Shown here: positions 43,824-54,204 of the stretch, one piece after another
Layout: each line of letters opens with the position of its first letter
Position numbering within the stretch: position 1 is the first letter of the stretch
The notes under the pieces: model-generated
What the model was told of the DNA's origin: nothing
What the model saw: the letters and a program-made list of their open reading frames with translations, nothing else
Databases searched by the model: none
Assembly: GCF_000613125.1 (NCBI RefSeq)
Contig: NZ_HG964497.1
Location: 540,823-604,822 of the forward strand
Direction: 5' to 3'
From: Bacillus sp. EB01
GTDB taxonomy: Bacteria > Bacillota > Bacilli > Bacillales > Cytobacillaceae
DNA: 64,000 nt
Translations under genes and position numbers: made by a program

Positions 43824-46307
43824 TTATTGAGCTTCCGGATGATAGCTGGCAAAATAGCGGGTGATTGCTACCGCAAAGTCAGCACGGGTAACAGTTTTTC
43901 CAGGGTCGAATTTGGCCGTGATCGTCGGCTTTAGATCAAATGGTCCCTGGGTAACTGAGAAATAGGCATTCAGGATATTAAAATCAAGTGCAAGCTGGAC
44001 GTGGCCTCTCAAGTCTGCTGGAATGGAATCGGCATCCTGGATTGGTACTCGTGTATCATTGTACTGGACTGTTACTACCTGGCCCTTCAAATCATTTGCT
44101 TCTTTTTCAAGTCCAAGCGCCTGAACAAGGGAGTACGCAAGCTGAGCACGGGTTACCTTTTCATCTGGTGCAAACCTGCCCGCAGCAGCAGGCAGCATAA
44201 CACCTTTATTGTCCTGATTAATATCCTTCAACGCAGCCCCTTTGCCAAGTACTGCCTCAATGAAAGGCAAATCTGCTGACTTAACGTCAGTAACGCTGTT
44301 CACTTCTGTTATCGGGAATTGCTGCCTTACCCCGGCACCCATCACAAGGTAACGCGCCAGCTCCGAACGCTTCAGGGCTGCTCCCGGTTCAAAGTTTTTC
44401 GTACTTTTTCCATCAACCAGCCTTTTCGAAACAGCAAGCTTGATGGCAGACTCTGCCGGGTGGCCGGCAATATCATTTAAACCTGTGTAGCTGCCGGCCT
44501 GTTTTGAAACCAGTTCAATAGTTAGCGTCTCAGGAAGGCCGAGATAGCCCTGGAGACCTTCAACACCTACTTTCCAGGTTCCTTGTACTGGATTCACCAC
44601 CTGAACAGTACGGTCAGGATAAAGAGGGAAAAGCACGGATACCCCGGAAGTATGCCTCGTTCCATCTGGAGCAGTCAGGACCAGGTTGATAGGATTTCCA
44701 GTCTGGCCGAGCAAGCCATAGGCATTCACACGGGCAACCAGCTCTGTCTGTCCGGGAGAAACGGAAAAGGATGCTTCATTGCCCGTTAGAGAAACCGGGC
44801 TGTATTCCAGGTTGACTTGTTGTGTTTTCGTATTCATCACCGCGTTGGAATTGAAGATATTCTTCATATTCAACGTGCTTCCATAACCCCTGCTATTCAA
44901 GGCTGCATCGACAGCAGCGTATGCATTAACATAGCCTGCTCCCACTTCCCAGTCCTCATGACCAGGCATGTTGGTCGCAGTTTGTTCAAGAATTTGTTTA
45001 ACCTCAAGGGGATTTAATTCAGGATTTGCATCGAGTAAAAGCGCTACGATTCCTGCGACATGCGGGGCGGCCATCGATGTGCCGCTCATCGTTGTATAGT
45101 AAGGTAGATAGGCCGGTGGAATTAGATTAACATCATCTGTTGCACCAAGTGCCGCTACAGGCGCTAGTACACGTGTTGAAATAATTGTTTGCCCTGGTGC
45201 TGTTACAGTTGGACGGTCTTCCCACTTCCATGTTTGGGAGCCAACTGTTACTGTACCGCCTTTGCCCTTCACTCCCCGGGATGAGAAGTCCGCAAGCTGG
45301 CCTTGCTTCGTTCCCGCTGCAACCGTAATGACCCAGGGTGCTTTTTTGTAGTTTCCTGAGATAGTAGAATCGCCTGGCCCGGAATTCCCCGCTGAAAAAA
45401 TAGTTACAATGCCTCTGTCGTATAGTTTCTTTGTTGCGATATTAATAGGATTATATGGATCAAAGTCGGTACCCGCATCACCAGTATCTCCCCACGAATT
45501 TGTAATCACGCGGATATTGTATTCAGCCTGGTGGGTAAGTGCATAATCAAATCCTCCTAGCGTATCTAGCATTGCTACAGCGGCTCCCGATCCATATCCA
45601 ATTAGGTTGGCACCTGGTGCAACCCCCTCATACTCGCCTTTAGACATCGCACCCGTTCCGCCAACAATGCCCGCCACATGTGTGCCATGACCCGATGTTG
45701 AATCTGTATTCGGCACATTTTCAACCCATGTAACAGGCAAAAGTTCACTTAGTGCATTCAAATTGGTGGCCCCAAGGACGTTTTGGACAAGATGCCCGCC
45801 AAACTCGTGATCTTTATGTGTTCCGTCAACACCACTGTCATTGATGACAACTCCAACTCCCTGGCCATTTACTGGTATTCCACCGTTCTGCTTTGTAAAG
45901 GCTGACTCAGTTCTGAGCCTGTCGACTCCAGTTAATTCAGTGGCTTCCTTATTTTCATACTTAAGCTTTTTATTTGAATAAATCGAAAGTACATTTTCGT
46001 TCTGTGCAAGCTTCTCGACTTGCTCCTTTGTTGCAAGCACGCCTGCTATTGGCAGCTTGTTAAGGACTATCCCTTTTTCAAGGCCTAATGAATGAAGAAC
46101 AGAAAGAATTTTGGATTGTGTAGCGGCATCTTCCTTAAATGTGACAATGACCTGCTGAGGCTGCAGACTCTCTGTAAGCTTGGATAAGAGCCCTTTTTCG
46201 ATTACAGCGGTCCCATTTGCACTCGCTTTATTTGGGGCTGTTTGAAAACTGCTGAAAAAAATACTGAATACCAAGAATAAGGACAAAATTAAAGAAGTTC
46301 TTTTCAA
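43824..46307 (-). CDS. Secreted subtilisin-like (S8) protease with SLH-like C-terminus, copy 2
   Basis: 827 residues from TTG 46307, 8 nt after GGAGG; the GTG at 46322 precedes that site and is less likely. Layout is the same as copy 1: signal peptide, propeptide (NKLPIAGVLATKEQ), catalytic Asp157, His210 (GHGTHVAGIVGG) and Ser410 (GTSMAAPHVAG), beta domain, and SLH-like tail (GLNDIAGHPAESAIKLAVSK). Full-length similarity shows a tandem duplication, but the inserts differ, so it is not recent. It is a cell-surface protease. Confidence 0.93.
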   Translation of the reverse strand: MKRTSLILSLFLVFSIFFSSFQTAPNKASANGTAVIEKGLLSKLTESLQPQQVIVTFKEDAATQSKILSVLHSLGLEKGIVLNKLPIAGVLATKEQVEKLAQNENVLSIYSNKKLKYENKEATELTGVDRLRTESAFTKQNGGIPVNGQGVGVVINDSGVDGTHKDHEFGGHLVQNVLGATNLNALSELLPVTWVENVPNTDSTSGHGTHVAGIVGGTGAMSKGEYEGVAPGANLIGYGSGAAVAMLDTLGGFDYALTHQAEYNIRVITNSWGDTGDAGTDFDPYNPINIATKKLYDRGIVTIFSAGNSGPGDSTISGNYKKAPWVITVAAGTKQGQLADFSSRGVKGKGGTVTVGSQTWKWEDRPTVTAPGQTIISTRVLAPVAALGATDDVNLIPPAYLPYYTTMSGTSMAAPHVAGIVALLLDANPELNPLEVKQILEQTATNMPGHEDWEVGAGYVNAYAAVDAALNSRGYGSTLNMKNIFNSNAVMNTKTQQVNLEYSPVSLTGNEASFSVSPGQTELVARVNAYGLLGQTGNPINLVLTAPDGTRHTSGVSVLFPLYPDRTVQVVNPVQGTWKVGVEGLQGYLGLPETLTIELVSKQAGSYTGLNDIAGHPAESAIKLAVSKRLVDGKSTKNFEPGAALKRSELARYLVMGAGVRQQFPITEVNSVTDVKSADLPFIEAVLGKGAALKDINQDNKGVMLPAAAGRFAPDEKVTRAQLAYSLVQALGLEKEANDLKGQVVTVQYNDTRVPIQDADSIPADLRGHVQLALDFNILNAYFSVTQGPFDLKPTITAKFDPGKTVTRADFAVAITRYFASYHPEAQ

Positions 46308-46516
46308 TCTCCCAACCTCCACGTTCTGAATATTCTAAATTCAATTTATCATTTACCCTATTATCCCATTGTTTAAATGCCATTCCTATTCTCCACAGGC
46401 AATATTCTATCCAGGTAAAGGTACTAATTTTTCTAAGACCAAAGTAGTATTAGAAAAGCGCAAGCGCCGCAGCCTTGACTTTTTCGATGGCAGTTTATTT
46501 CCTAAATAAAAATAAA

Positions 46517-46541
46517 GCGCCTCGCTTTAAAAAGCGGGCGC
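46517..46541 (-). terminator. Terminator of the two-component operon
   Basis: GCGCC-GCTTT / AAAGC-GGCGC stem followed on the minus strand by TTTATTTTTATTT. A GAAAAGCGCAAGCGCC motif, similar to the ends of the dispersed repeats, lies just beyond at about 46453. Confidence 0.75.
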
Positions 46542-46557
46542 CAGTTTAGTTATTCTG

Positions 46558-47205
46558 TTAAGGCAGGGGTATCAGTTGATTTTGCACTGCATAAATCACA
46601 ACCTGTGAACGGCTTTTTACATCAAGCTTTTTAAAGATTTTGCTTACATGAATTTTTACTGTTTTATCACTGATAAAAAGAGCCTGCGCGATTTCTTTGT
46701 TATTCATTCCCTGAACAAGGCAAAGCAGGACTTCCTTTTCCCTTTCAGTCAGCAACGCATCCTTGGATTCCCTGGGAGGTTCTGCTTGAGGCTGGTTAAA
46801 GCTAAGAAATTTTTTAGTCATGGAAGGAGCTATCACTGACTGTCCGCGTGCTACAGAACGGATTGCCTCGACCACATGCTGAGATGGAGCATCTTTAAGG
46901 AGATAGCCATCAGCCCCTTCCCTTATTGCCGACATAAAATATTCATCATGGTCAAACATTGTGAGCACCAGGACTTTAATTTGCGGGAATTCCTTTTTTA
47001 TAATTCCAGTCACTTCAATCCCGTTCTTGTCCGGAATATTTATATCCATTAATATAACGTCAGGCTGGATTTCCGGCACTTTAACTAGTGCATCCTGACC
47101 CGAAACAGCCTCGCCAACGACTTCTATATCCGCCTCAAGATCCAGGATATTCTTCAGTCCATCCCGGAGCACAGCATGGTCATCGACTAACATGAGCTTG
47201 ATCAT
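46558..47205 (-). CDS. NarL/LuxR-family response regulator
   Basis: 215-residue regulator. Receiver domain 1-120 with Asp8/Asp9, phospho-acceptor Asp54 ([11 protein letters not shown]) and Lys near 105. LuxR-type helix-turn-helix at 148-205 ([20 protein letters not shown], then [20 protein letters not shown]). The start overlaps the kinase gene by 26 nt, so they are a coupled pair. Targets are unknown; neighbouring protease genes are candidates. Confidence 0.93.
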   Translation of the reverse strand: MIKLMLVDDHAVLRDGLKNILDLEADIEVVGEAVSGQDALVKVPEIQPDVILMDINIPDKNGIEVTGIIKKEFPQIKVLVLTMFDHDEYFMSAIREGADGYLLKDAPSQHVVEAIRSVARGQSVIAPSMTKKFLSFNQPQAEPPRESKDALLTEREKEVLLCLVQGMNNKEIAQALFISDKTVKIHVSKIFKKLDVKSRSQVVIYAVQNQLIPLP

Positions 47206-49042
47206 CTAAGATTCCCCCTTCTATTCCCATCCGTGGAACGGTCAGTGATATTTCCGTTCCTTCTCCTTCTTTGCTGTCGACTTGCAGGGAGGCCTGAATT
47301 TTTTCGGCAGCCTCATTCATATGAAGAATTCCGAAATGAGGTTCATTTCTAGCCTTTATCATAGCCTGGAATAAAGAGAATCCGATTCCGTCATCTTTTA
47401 TTTTTAAAAAAACATTTTCCCTTTGGTAACTAATCATTACTTCTATTTTGGCTGCCCCTGCATGTTTGAGTGCGTTCTGTACACTCTCCTGAAAAATATC
47501 AAATATTACCTTTTCCGTCATGGAGCTTAGCGGAAATTCGATTCCCCTTTTTTCAAGTTCTATTTGGACGGGATGTTCTTTCTTTAACGCCTTTATACGG
47601 GATTCTATTGCTGTAAGGAGGCCAACCCTTTCGGTGGGATAAGGACGAAGCGCATAAATGGATTCCCTTACCTCCCTTAAACTTAGGCGCAGCTTTTCTG
47701 TACTTTCCTGTATCAGCTTTAAAGAATCCTCTGGAGCCTTTTGAAATTTTCTTTCTGCCGTATCAAGAGTGAGGACTGCTCCTGCAAGCGTTTGGGCGAC
47801 CCCATCGTGAATATCACGCGCAATCCGGTTCCTTTCCTCAAGGATCAGCCTCTTCTCTTCCTCGGAAAAGAGCCATTTTGTTTTTATTAAAACCGCAAGC
47901 TGATTTGCAAGAGTAACCGCGGATTGGACATCTTCTTCCGTAAAACTCTTTGTCCTGCTTCTACCAAAGACAAACAATCCAACAAGCTCCTCATCCAGCA
48001 GAAGCGGGGCATACATTTTCGAACGGATTTCTTTTTGAAAGAATGGCGATGCTGGGCCGGCCTCCCGTTGAGAATTGTGGTAAATGACAAATTTCTTAAT
48101 CGTGTTGAGCGTCTTGGCATGCTCGCCGGACAATTCTATTCCTTCATATGTCAGGCCAGTTGAAAAAACTCTGTTCCAGTTTCCATTTTCCTTTGTCCAA
48201 AGGATGCAGGCGTCAACATCAATGAATTCAGGGAGGTTCTCCACAAGGAAATCAAGCCAATTGTTGGAGGCAATTTGTTTATTCAACTCTGAGGAAATGC
48301 TGAACAGCGCCTTAAGCTTTGACTTTTCTTTTTTTAGCCGGAAGATGTTTGAACTGAGCAGCGCCAGCCCTACCAGAGGAGCAAAGAAGAAAAAGAATGT
48401 AATTGCATCAATTTCACCACGATTCTGATTGCCCAGGACCACAAACAGGACAAGGTATCCATAGGATATCGCCATGCTATTCAATTCCTGTAATGTTTTT
48501 TGGCGCCACATTTTCATTGTATAAGGCTGCGGGCGGACAAACAGGATGGTATCAACAAGAAAATTGTTAATAAGATAAAATGGGACAATTGCAGCCGTAA
48601 TATAGAGGAGTCCTGCAATAACAGCTGGCTTTGTGTCAAAGCCGCCAATTGCAGAGGCCCACTCGGAAAAAGCCAGAGCTACATAAAAACTGATGATTAA
48701 TTGGGCAGGATTAAAGCAAATAATCCTGAGTGGCCTTTTTTTCACTATATTTACGGCTAATACGATGAATGCGTAAGACCAGATTGCATATTCCAGACCG
48801 TGCATCACATATATGGCATAGACGATAGGAAACGATATAGTTGTAAAGCCGCGCCAGACGGGCATAGGATATACTTCAACCACCCCGAGAAACGCTGCGA
48901 GCAGCACGAAAATCAACCACTGTTCAGGAACTTCGATCTCTGGTGTTGTGAGGAAAAGGATAAGTCCTCCGGCAATCGATATACCCGTCATCGCCAGGTG
49001 TGCCACTCTTTCCTTCTGCTGTACCAGTTTATGTCCAGCCAT
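47180..49042 (-). CDS. Sensor histidine kinase (7TM-like, GAF, HisKA_3)
   Basis: 620 residues. Residues 15-235 hold about seven hydrophobic helices, 245-390 a GAF-like domain, then a HisKA_3 dimerisation domain with phospho-acceptor His412 ([18 protein letters not shown]) and an HATPase domain ([22 protein letters not shown]). There is no large external domain, so it probably senses through the membrane or the cytoplasmic GAF. GGGGAAGAGG precedes the start. It phosphorylates the overlapping LuxR-type regulator. Confidence 0.93.
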   Translation of the reverse strand: MAGHKLVQQKERVAHLAMTGISIAGGLILFLTTPEIEVPEQWLIFVLLAAFLGVVEVYPMPVWRGFTTISFPIVYAIYVMHGLEYAIWSYAFIVLAVNIVKKRPLRIICFNPAQLIISFYVALAFSEWASAIGGFDTKPAVIAGLLYITAAIVPFYLINNFLVDTILFVRPQPYTMKMWRQKTLQELNSMAISYGYLVLFVVLGNQNRGEIDAITFFFFFAPLVGLALLSSNIFRLKKEKSKLKALFSISSELNKQIASNNWLDFLVENLPEFIDVDACILWTKENGNWNRVFSTGLTYEGIELSGEHAKTLNTIKKFVIYHNSQREAGPASPFFQKEIRSKMYAPLLLDEELVGLFVFGRSRTKSFTEEDVQSAVTLANQLAVLIKTKWLFSEEEKRLILEERNRIARDIHDGVAQTLAGAVLTLDTAERKFQKAPEDSLKLIQESTEKLRLSLREVRESIYALRPYPTERVGLLTAIESRIKALKKEHPVQIELEKRGIEFPLSSMTEKVIFDIFQESVQNALKHAGAAKIEVMISYQRENVFLKIKDDGIGFSLFQAMIKARNEPHFGILHMNEAAEKIQASLQVDSKEGEGTEISLTVPRMGIEGGILDDQAHVSR

Positions 49043-49564
49043 CCTCTTCCCCTCTCCCCTATTCTAAATTTTCTGTTAATTATAATGTAAGTTAAATTAT
49101 TATTTTTGTACATTAAAAAGGCTCTTTCCTCAAAGAAAAGAACCGCTTATCCATTCTTATAATCAAATGAAAAACCCAGACCGGCCAAATGGCAATCCAC
49201 TGTCCGATGCTGGGACAAACCCCGCTCGGTTTGTTTACATTTATTATCGCAAATCTTTCTCGTCCATTACTATTCAGCAAAAGCCATATTTGATCTACTA
49301 CTTTAGTAGTAAAATGATAATCGTATTCAATTGCCTTAAAATCGATACAAATCCAGGCGACTTTGTCACGCGATTGTCAATCTATGGGAAGTAATAAAGA
49401 TTATTTTTGTAATAAACTTAAATTGTATTCGTCATCACTTAATTTCTATGAGTAAACAGGTATATTTTTTTAATATATTTTGTGAAATTTTTCACATATA
49501 AGTGTTAAATACCTTATTAACCACACATATCTTGGAAGATTACTATAATTAGAAGGTGAAAATA
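49043..49564. other. Intergenic region upstream of the radical-SAM gene
   Basis: About 520 AT-rich nt between divergent genes. Only the Fnr-type palindrome at 49481-49496 and -10-like hexamers (TATTAA at 49515-49520, TATAAT at 49544-49549) stand out. Confidence 0.5.
49481..49496 (+). promoter_or_regulatory. Perfect Crp/Fnr-type site before the radical-SAM gene
   Basis: TGTGAAATTTTTCACA fits TGTGA-N6-TCACA with no mismatch. It is centred about 76 nt before the ATG at 49565. With TATAAT (49544-49549) as -10 the centre is near -67; with TATTAA (49515-49520) it is near -39. Confidence 0.65.
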
Positions 49565-51352
49565 ATGATGTATGATTTAGTTCTTTTGCACGCACCAAGT
49601 GTTTATGATTTCAGGGAAAACTCACTTTTGGCTGGCCCAATCAGTGATGTTGTCCCATCTTCTCCAGTTTTCGAGATGTACCCGATTGGGATCACTTCGA
49701 TCGCTGACTATCTTGAACGATACGGACTCAAGGTAAGGATTATTAACATTGCCAACAGAATGCTAATGGATGAAAATTTTGATGTAGAAAAGAAGTTAAA
49801 AGGCATCAAGGCGAAGTGTTTCGGAATCGACCTCCATTGGCTTCCGCATGCACACGGCAGCATTGAATTGGCAAAGATAGTAAAGCGGCTGCATCCTGAT
49901 ACACCTATTATGTTCGGAGGCTTGTCTTCTACGTATTACCATAAAGATTTAATTGAATACCCTTGCATTGATTTCGTCCTCCGCGGTGACTCAACTGAAA
50001 AACTTGTCCTCATGCTCATGAACAAGCTTGAATTCGGTAATACCCATTATGAGGATATCCCGAATCTAACGTGGAAACGCGGAACTGAGGTTGGATACAA
50101 TCCACTTTCCTATGTACCAAAGGACCTTGATGAATTTGATGTTCCAGGGTACAGATATGCGATTAAATCGGTTTTCAAATATAAAAACTTTATGGATCCC
50201 CTGCCATACAATGGCTGGCTGCAATACCCAAACACAGCTATCCTAACTGCCAGGGGATGCACCCAGAATTGCCTGATTTGCGGCGGCTCCAAAGATGGAT
50301 ATGACCAGAACTGCAACCGGAAATCCCTTGCACTCAGGTCACCTGAAAAATTGGTTGAAGATATTCAGTTTATTCAGCGCTTCAGCCGTGCGCCCATCTT
50401 CATCCTTCATGATATCCGTCAGGGCGGCAAAAAATATGTCGAGGAATTTTTCAGCAGACTGAAAAATATCAATTTAAAAAATGAACTAGTTTTCGAACTG
50501 TTTCAATACGCAAATGAGGATTTCTTCAAACAAATCAGCGAGGCGGTCCCTAAATATAGCGTCGAGCTTACTCTCGAAACCCATGATGAAGGAATTCGCC
50601 GCTATAACGGCAAATTCAAATGTACCAATGCCAAGGTTATCGAAACCCTGCAATTCGCGTTAAAGCATGGCTGTAAAAAAATCGATTTGTTCTTCATGAT
50701 TGGTATTCCGCACCAAACGTATCAAAGTGCACTTGATAATGTTGATTTTGCTGAAAGAATTCATCTTGAATGCGGCCAGGATCCACGGTTATTCTACTTT
50801 GTGGCACCACTCGCTCCATTTCTTGATCCAGCAAGTGCTGCGTTTGAAAATCCGGAGCTCTATGGCTACAAAAAATTGTGCCATACCCTGGAAGACCACC
50901 GTAAGGCAATTACCCAGCCATCCTGGAAGCACATGCTAAGCTACGAAACAGTCGATATGACCAGGGATGACATTGTCGATGCAACCTATGATTCAGCCAA
51001 GCTTCTTAACGACTTCAAATTGAAGTACAAATTGATTGACAGGGCTGGCTATGAAGATATCAAGTATAAAATCGAAAAATCCCAGGAATATATCGAACGC
51101 ATTGACCATTTGCTGACTCTTCCTGAAGAGGAATACCAGGTGGAATTGGCCACGATCAAGAAGGAAATTGAAGAATTGAATAAACACAGCATCTGTGGAA
51201 GCAACGAGCTGAAGTGGGAAGTTCAAAAGAACTATGCTAATTTCTTCTCCTTAGCTATGGTTGGTCTTGAACAGCTTTACAAGGATTATTCAAATAGTGT
51301 CCGTTCCCGCCTGCAGCCTAAAGTGCGCCACGAAGTCAATCTAGATGCTTAA
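49565..51352 (+). CDS. B12-binding-like / radical SAM protein
   Basis: 595 residues from ATG 49565, 6 nt after AGAAGGTG. Residues 1-190 look like a cobalamin-binding-type Rossmann domain (PIGITSIADYLERYGLKVRI, PDTPIMFGGLSSTYYH) but lack the classic DxHxxG. Residues 220-480 are a radical-SAM domain with C232, C236, C239 (ARGCTQNCLICGG). The C-terminal 120 residues are helical. It recalls the Ta0216-type B12/radical-SAM proteins; the substrate is unknown. The gene stands alone behind an Fnr-type site, so it is probably made without oxygen. Confidence 0.85.
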   Translation: MMYDLVLLHAPSVYDFRENSLLAGPISDVVPSSPVFEMYPIGITSIADYLERYGLKVRIINIANRMLMDENFDVEKKLKGIKAKCFGIDLHWLPHAHGSIELAKIVKRLHPDTPIMFGGLSSTYYHKDLIEYPCIDFVLRGDSTEKLVLMLMNKLEFGNTHYEDIPNLTWKRGTEVGYNPLSYVPKDLDEFDVPGYRYAIKSVFKYKNFMDPLPYNGWLQYPNTAILTARGCTQNCLICGGSKDGYDQNCNRKSLALRSPEKLVEDIQFIQRFSRAPIFILHDIRQGGKKYVEEFFSRLKNINLKNELVFELFQYANEDFFKQISEAVPKYSVELTLETHDEGIRRYNGKFKCTNAKVIETLQFALKHGCKKIDLFFMIGIPHQTYQSALDNVDFAERIHLECGQDPRLFYFVAPLAPFLDPASAAFENPELYGYKKLCHTLEDHRKAITQPSWKHMLSYETVDMTRDDIVDATYDSAKLLNDFKLKYKLIDRAGYEDIKYKIEKSQEYIERIDHLLTLPEEEYQVELATIKKEIEELNKHSICGSNELKWEVQKNYANFFSLAMVGLEQLYKDYSNSVRSRLQPKVRHEVNLDA

Positions 51353-51567
51353 CATTTAAGGAGTCCACTATGGGCTCCTTTTCTTTTTGGAGCCTGGTTT
51401 CAAGTATTCTCTGGTGAATATAAAATATTACTATATTAATCCTCTTCACTGTCCTTGCCCACCCCCTATACACGTCAAAAGTCCTACTAATTTTCCCCAA
51501 CAGGATTATTATTTCAAAATAAAGGGTATGAATCTTTATCGCACATGAAAGGAGCCTAACATTCTGA

Positions 51568-52347
51568 ATGAATAAAAGGAACGTATTTTTTTTATGTTTA
51601 TTATTTGCCGCACTTTTAACCGGCTGTGCCGAAAAGGAAAAGTTGGCAGATGGATCTGAGCTGATAAATAAGGATAAATTTGTATTTGCAGCTTCAGGTG
51701 AATTCAAGCCATTCAGTTACATTGATGAAGAGGATTTGTCGATGGTCGGTTTTGATATCGCAGTTGGTGAAGCAATTGCCAAGGAGTTGGGCCTTGAACC
51801 TGTCCAAAAAAGGATGAAATTCAAAGGCATTGTTGAAGGTGTAAAGACAGGGAGGGCTGATGTAGCAGTTGCGTCACACACTATTAACCCTCAAAGGAGC
51901 AAGCATGTTTCCTTTTCTACCCCCTACTACTATTCAGGACCCCAAATTTTCGTGCGTCCCGACAGCGGGATACAAACCGCTGAAGACCTGAAAGGGAAGG
52001 AAGTAGCCGTTGCAAAGGGATCAACCTATGCAGAAACTGCAAGTAAATACACGTCGAATCTAAAAATGTATGACAGTGACATCACTGCACTGAAGGCTTT
52101 GAGCATCGGCAGGCATGACGCCGTAATTACAGATTTTGTAACTGGAAAAAGCGCGGCTAAGGAAGGGTTCGAAATCGAAGGCCGCCAGCTGATTGAGCGT
52201 AGTGAACAGGCGATTGTGTTGCCAAAGGATAACCCGCAGCTGCTGAAACGTGTGAATGAAGCACTCGAATCGCTTCGTAAGGATGGAACCTTAAAGAAAA
52301 TCTCCGAGGAATACTTTGGAGAAGATATTACGAAAAAACCAGAATGA
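51568..52347 (+). CDS. Amino-acid ABC transporter substrate-binding lipoprotein
   Basis: 259-residue family-3 solute-binding lipoprotein: lipobox LLTGCAEK (Cys near 18), then the binding fold (FVFAASGEFKPFSYIDEEDL, MVGFDIAVGEAIAKELG, DVAVASHTINPQRSKHVSFS). The pattern is typical for polar or cationic amino acids or cystine. The ribosome site (AAAGGAG) is 13 nt away, longer than usual. It is first of a three-gene importer operon. Confidence 0.9.
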   Translation: MNKRNVFFLCLLFAALLTGCAEKEKLADGSELINKDKFVFAASGEFKPFSYIDEEDLSMVGFDIAVGEAIAKELGLEPVQKRMKFKGIVEGVKTGRADVAVASHTINPQRSKHVSFSTPYYYSGPQIFVRPDSGIQTAEDLKGKEVAVAKGSTYAETASKYTSNLKMYDSDITALKALSIGRHDAVITDFVTGKSAAKEGFEIEGRQLIERSEQAIVLPKDNPQLLKRVNEALESLRKDGTLKKISEEYFGEDITKKPE

Positions 52348-52386
52348 TCATTAATTTTAACTTTGCTTGGAAAGGAAGATCACACT

Positions 52387-53052
52387 TTGCCTAGTTTCTC
52401 ACATTTTTTCTCAACTTTTGCAGATAGCAGCGGCCTATTTTGGGATGCTATGCTTTTAACGCTTAAACTTACTGCTGTATCTGTGTTATTCGGTATTTTG
52501 ATTGGCTTATTTTTCGCACTCTTAAAAATATCAAATATAAAAATTCTTGGTTTTATCTCTGATGCATATGTTTATCTTGTCCGTGGAACGCCCTTGATTG
52601 TTCAAATTTTCATTCTTTACTTTGGTATTAGCGGGATTTTTTTGATTCCGGACTTCTGGGCAGCGGCTCTTGCACTTGCCTTTCATAATGGGGCATATAT
52701 TGCTGAGATATTCCGTGGGACCATTCAGGCGGTTGATAAGGGCCAAATGGAAGCCGGCCGCTCACTCGGAATGAGCAAGGGGCTTGCTATGAGAAGAATT
52801 ATTTTGCCCCAGGCTTTCCGGCGTGCCCTTCCCCCGTTGGGCAACCAATTTATTATAGGACTTAAAGATTCCTCACTGGCAGCCTTTATCTCAATGAACG
52901 AGCTATTCAACGTGGCAACTACATTAGGTTCCAACAATTTCGATGAAATGACCTATTTGCTGATTGTAGCCGTTTATTACTTGATACTTGTGGCTCTGCT
53001 CACATTTATCGTCAACCGTTTTGAAAAAAGACTGGCAGTCAGTGATCGATAG
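52387..53052 (+). CDS. Amino-acid ABC transporter permease
   Basis: 221-residue HisM/GlnP-type permease with about five helices. The TTG at 52387 is preferred (GGAAAGGA 8-9 nt upstream) over a TTG at 52363, which has none. The signature EAGRSLGMSKGLAMRRIILPQ-type loop (split about 125-145) contacts the ATPase, and LVRGTPLIVQIFILYFG lies near 67. It lies 39 nt after the binding protein gene. Confidence 0.92.
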   Translation: MPSFSHFFSTFADSSGLFWDAMLLTLKLTAVSVLFGILIGLFFALLKISNIKILGFISDAYVYLVRGTPLIVQIFILYFGISGIFLIPDFWAAALALAFHNGAYIAEIFRGTIQAVDKGQMEAGRSLGMSKGLAMRRIILPQAFRRALPPLGNQFIIGLKDSSLAAFISMNELFNVATTLGSNNFDEMTYLLIVAVYYLILVALLTFIVNRFEKRLAVSDR

Positions 53053-53064
53053 GAGGAACAAGGT

Positions 53065-53808
53065 ATGGAAGCTCGTGAAATGATTAGAATAGAAAACCTG
53101 AACAAATCTTTCGGTGATTTACATGTTCTAAAAGATATTAACCTAACAGTATATGAAAGTGATGTTGTCTGCTTAATTGGTGCGAGTGGATCGGGAAAGA
53201 GTACTCTGCTGAGGTGTCTCAATTTCCTTGAAAAGAAGGACAGCGGCAAGCTCATTTTAAATGGAGAAGAAATTCTGCAGGGAACCCATGATATTAATGA
53301 AGTACGCCAACAAATCGGCATGGTTTTTCAGCACTTTAATCTTTTTCCACATATGACAGTCCTTGAGAATATTATTGAAGCACCCGTTCATGTCAAAAAA
53401 ACTCCAAAAGAAACAGCTATTCAAGAAGCACTTGAACTTTTGAAGAAGGTGGGGCTTGACGATAAGGCGGATGTTTATCCAAGCAAGCTGTCAGGCGGAC
53501 AAAAGCAACGCGTCGCTATTGCCAGAGCCCTTGCAATGCGGCCGGACATCATGCTGTTCGATGAGCCGACCTCCGCTCTTGACCCTGAGCTTGTGGGTGA
53601 AGTTCTTCAGACTATGAAGGAACTTGCCGTGGACGGAATGACAATGGTTGTTGTCACTCATGAAATGGGGTTTGCACGCGAGGTAGCCGACTGGATTGTG
53701 TATATGAATGAAGGTAGTATTGTGGAAAAAGGCCATCCTGATGAAATTTTCTCAAATCCAAAAGAAGAGCGCACACGGGAGTTCCTTAGTTCAACTGAAT
53801 TAAAGTAG
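53065..53808 (+). CDS. Amino-acid ABC transporter ATP-binding protein
   Basis: 247-residue ATPase of the GlnQ/HisP type: Walker [10 protein letters not shown] (near 38), Q-loop [16 protein letters not shown], signature [15 protein letters not shown] (near 140), Walker [16 protein letters not shown]-loop [15 protein letters not shown] lies 8 nt upstream. It completes the polar amino-acid importer and is followed by a terminator. Confidence 0.95.
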   Translation: MEAREMIRIENLNKSFGDLHVLKDINLTVYESDVVCLIGASGSGKSTLLRCLNFLEKKDSGKLILNGEEILQGTHDINEVRQQIGMVFQHFNLFPHMTVLENIIEAPVHVKKTPKETAIQEALELLKKVGLDDKADVYPSKLSGGQKQRVAIARALAMRPDIMLFDEPTSALDPELVGEVLQTMKELAVDGMTMVVVTHEMGFAREVADWIVYMNEGSIVEKGHPDEIFSNPKEERTREFLSSTELK

Positions 53809-53863
53809 TTGGCTGCACCACCCGAATTTTCTTGTTTAAGATGTTACGCGAATAATATAAATT

Positions 53864-53897
53864 GGGTACCGGATTGTTTACCGGTACCCCATTTTTG
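53864..53897 (+). terminator. Terminator of the amino-acid ABC operon
   Basis: GGGTACCGG / CCGGTACCC perfect stem followed by CATTTTTG. Confidence 0.88.
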
Positions 53898-53934
53898 TGT
53901 TATAGGAATACAGATCTGTATACTGAGAATGGAA

Positions 53935-54201
53935 TCTAGCTCCAGCGCCTAGCGCCTAGTGTCCTTCGCTCTCCGTCCTACGATAAGTCAACATCGAATG
54001 CGCCTCAGGCTCTTCGTGTTTCCTTTATCTCAGTTGGAGAGACTCCAGGCCATACGTCGCTGACCACTAAGGAAAGCATCCTGAGAATAAACATCGCAGG
54101 GACACAAAGGAAAGCTTCTCAGAATAATATTCGCAGGGACAGGCGCTCTTTGCCTGTCGCGAGGCGGTTCTTTGCCTGTCACGAAGGCGCTTCCGCTTTT
54201 T
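53935..54201. repeat. Dispersed non-coding repeat, copy B
   Basis: Begins TCTAGCTCCAGCGCCTAGCG and ends GGCGCTTCCGCTTTTT four bases before the MFS stop codon. Its left part matches copy A (AAGTCAACATCGAATGCGCC, CTCCAGGCCATACG). Its right part matches copy C (CTGACCACTAAGGAAAGC, CATCGCAGGGACACAAAGG, CTCTTTGCCTG repeated twice). No open frame. Confidence 0.8.
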
Positions 54202-54204
54202 GTG

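Noticed and set aside
53935-54201. Insertion sequence or MITE with terminal inverted repeats
   Set aside because: The two ends are not inverted copies of each other, there is no transposase frame and no clear target duplication; it is called only a dispersed repeat.
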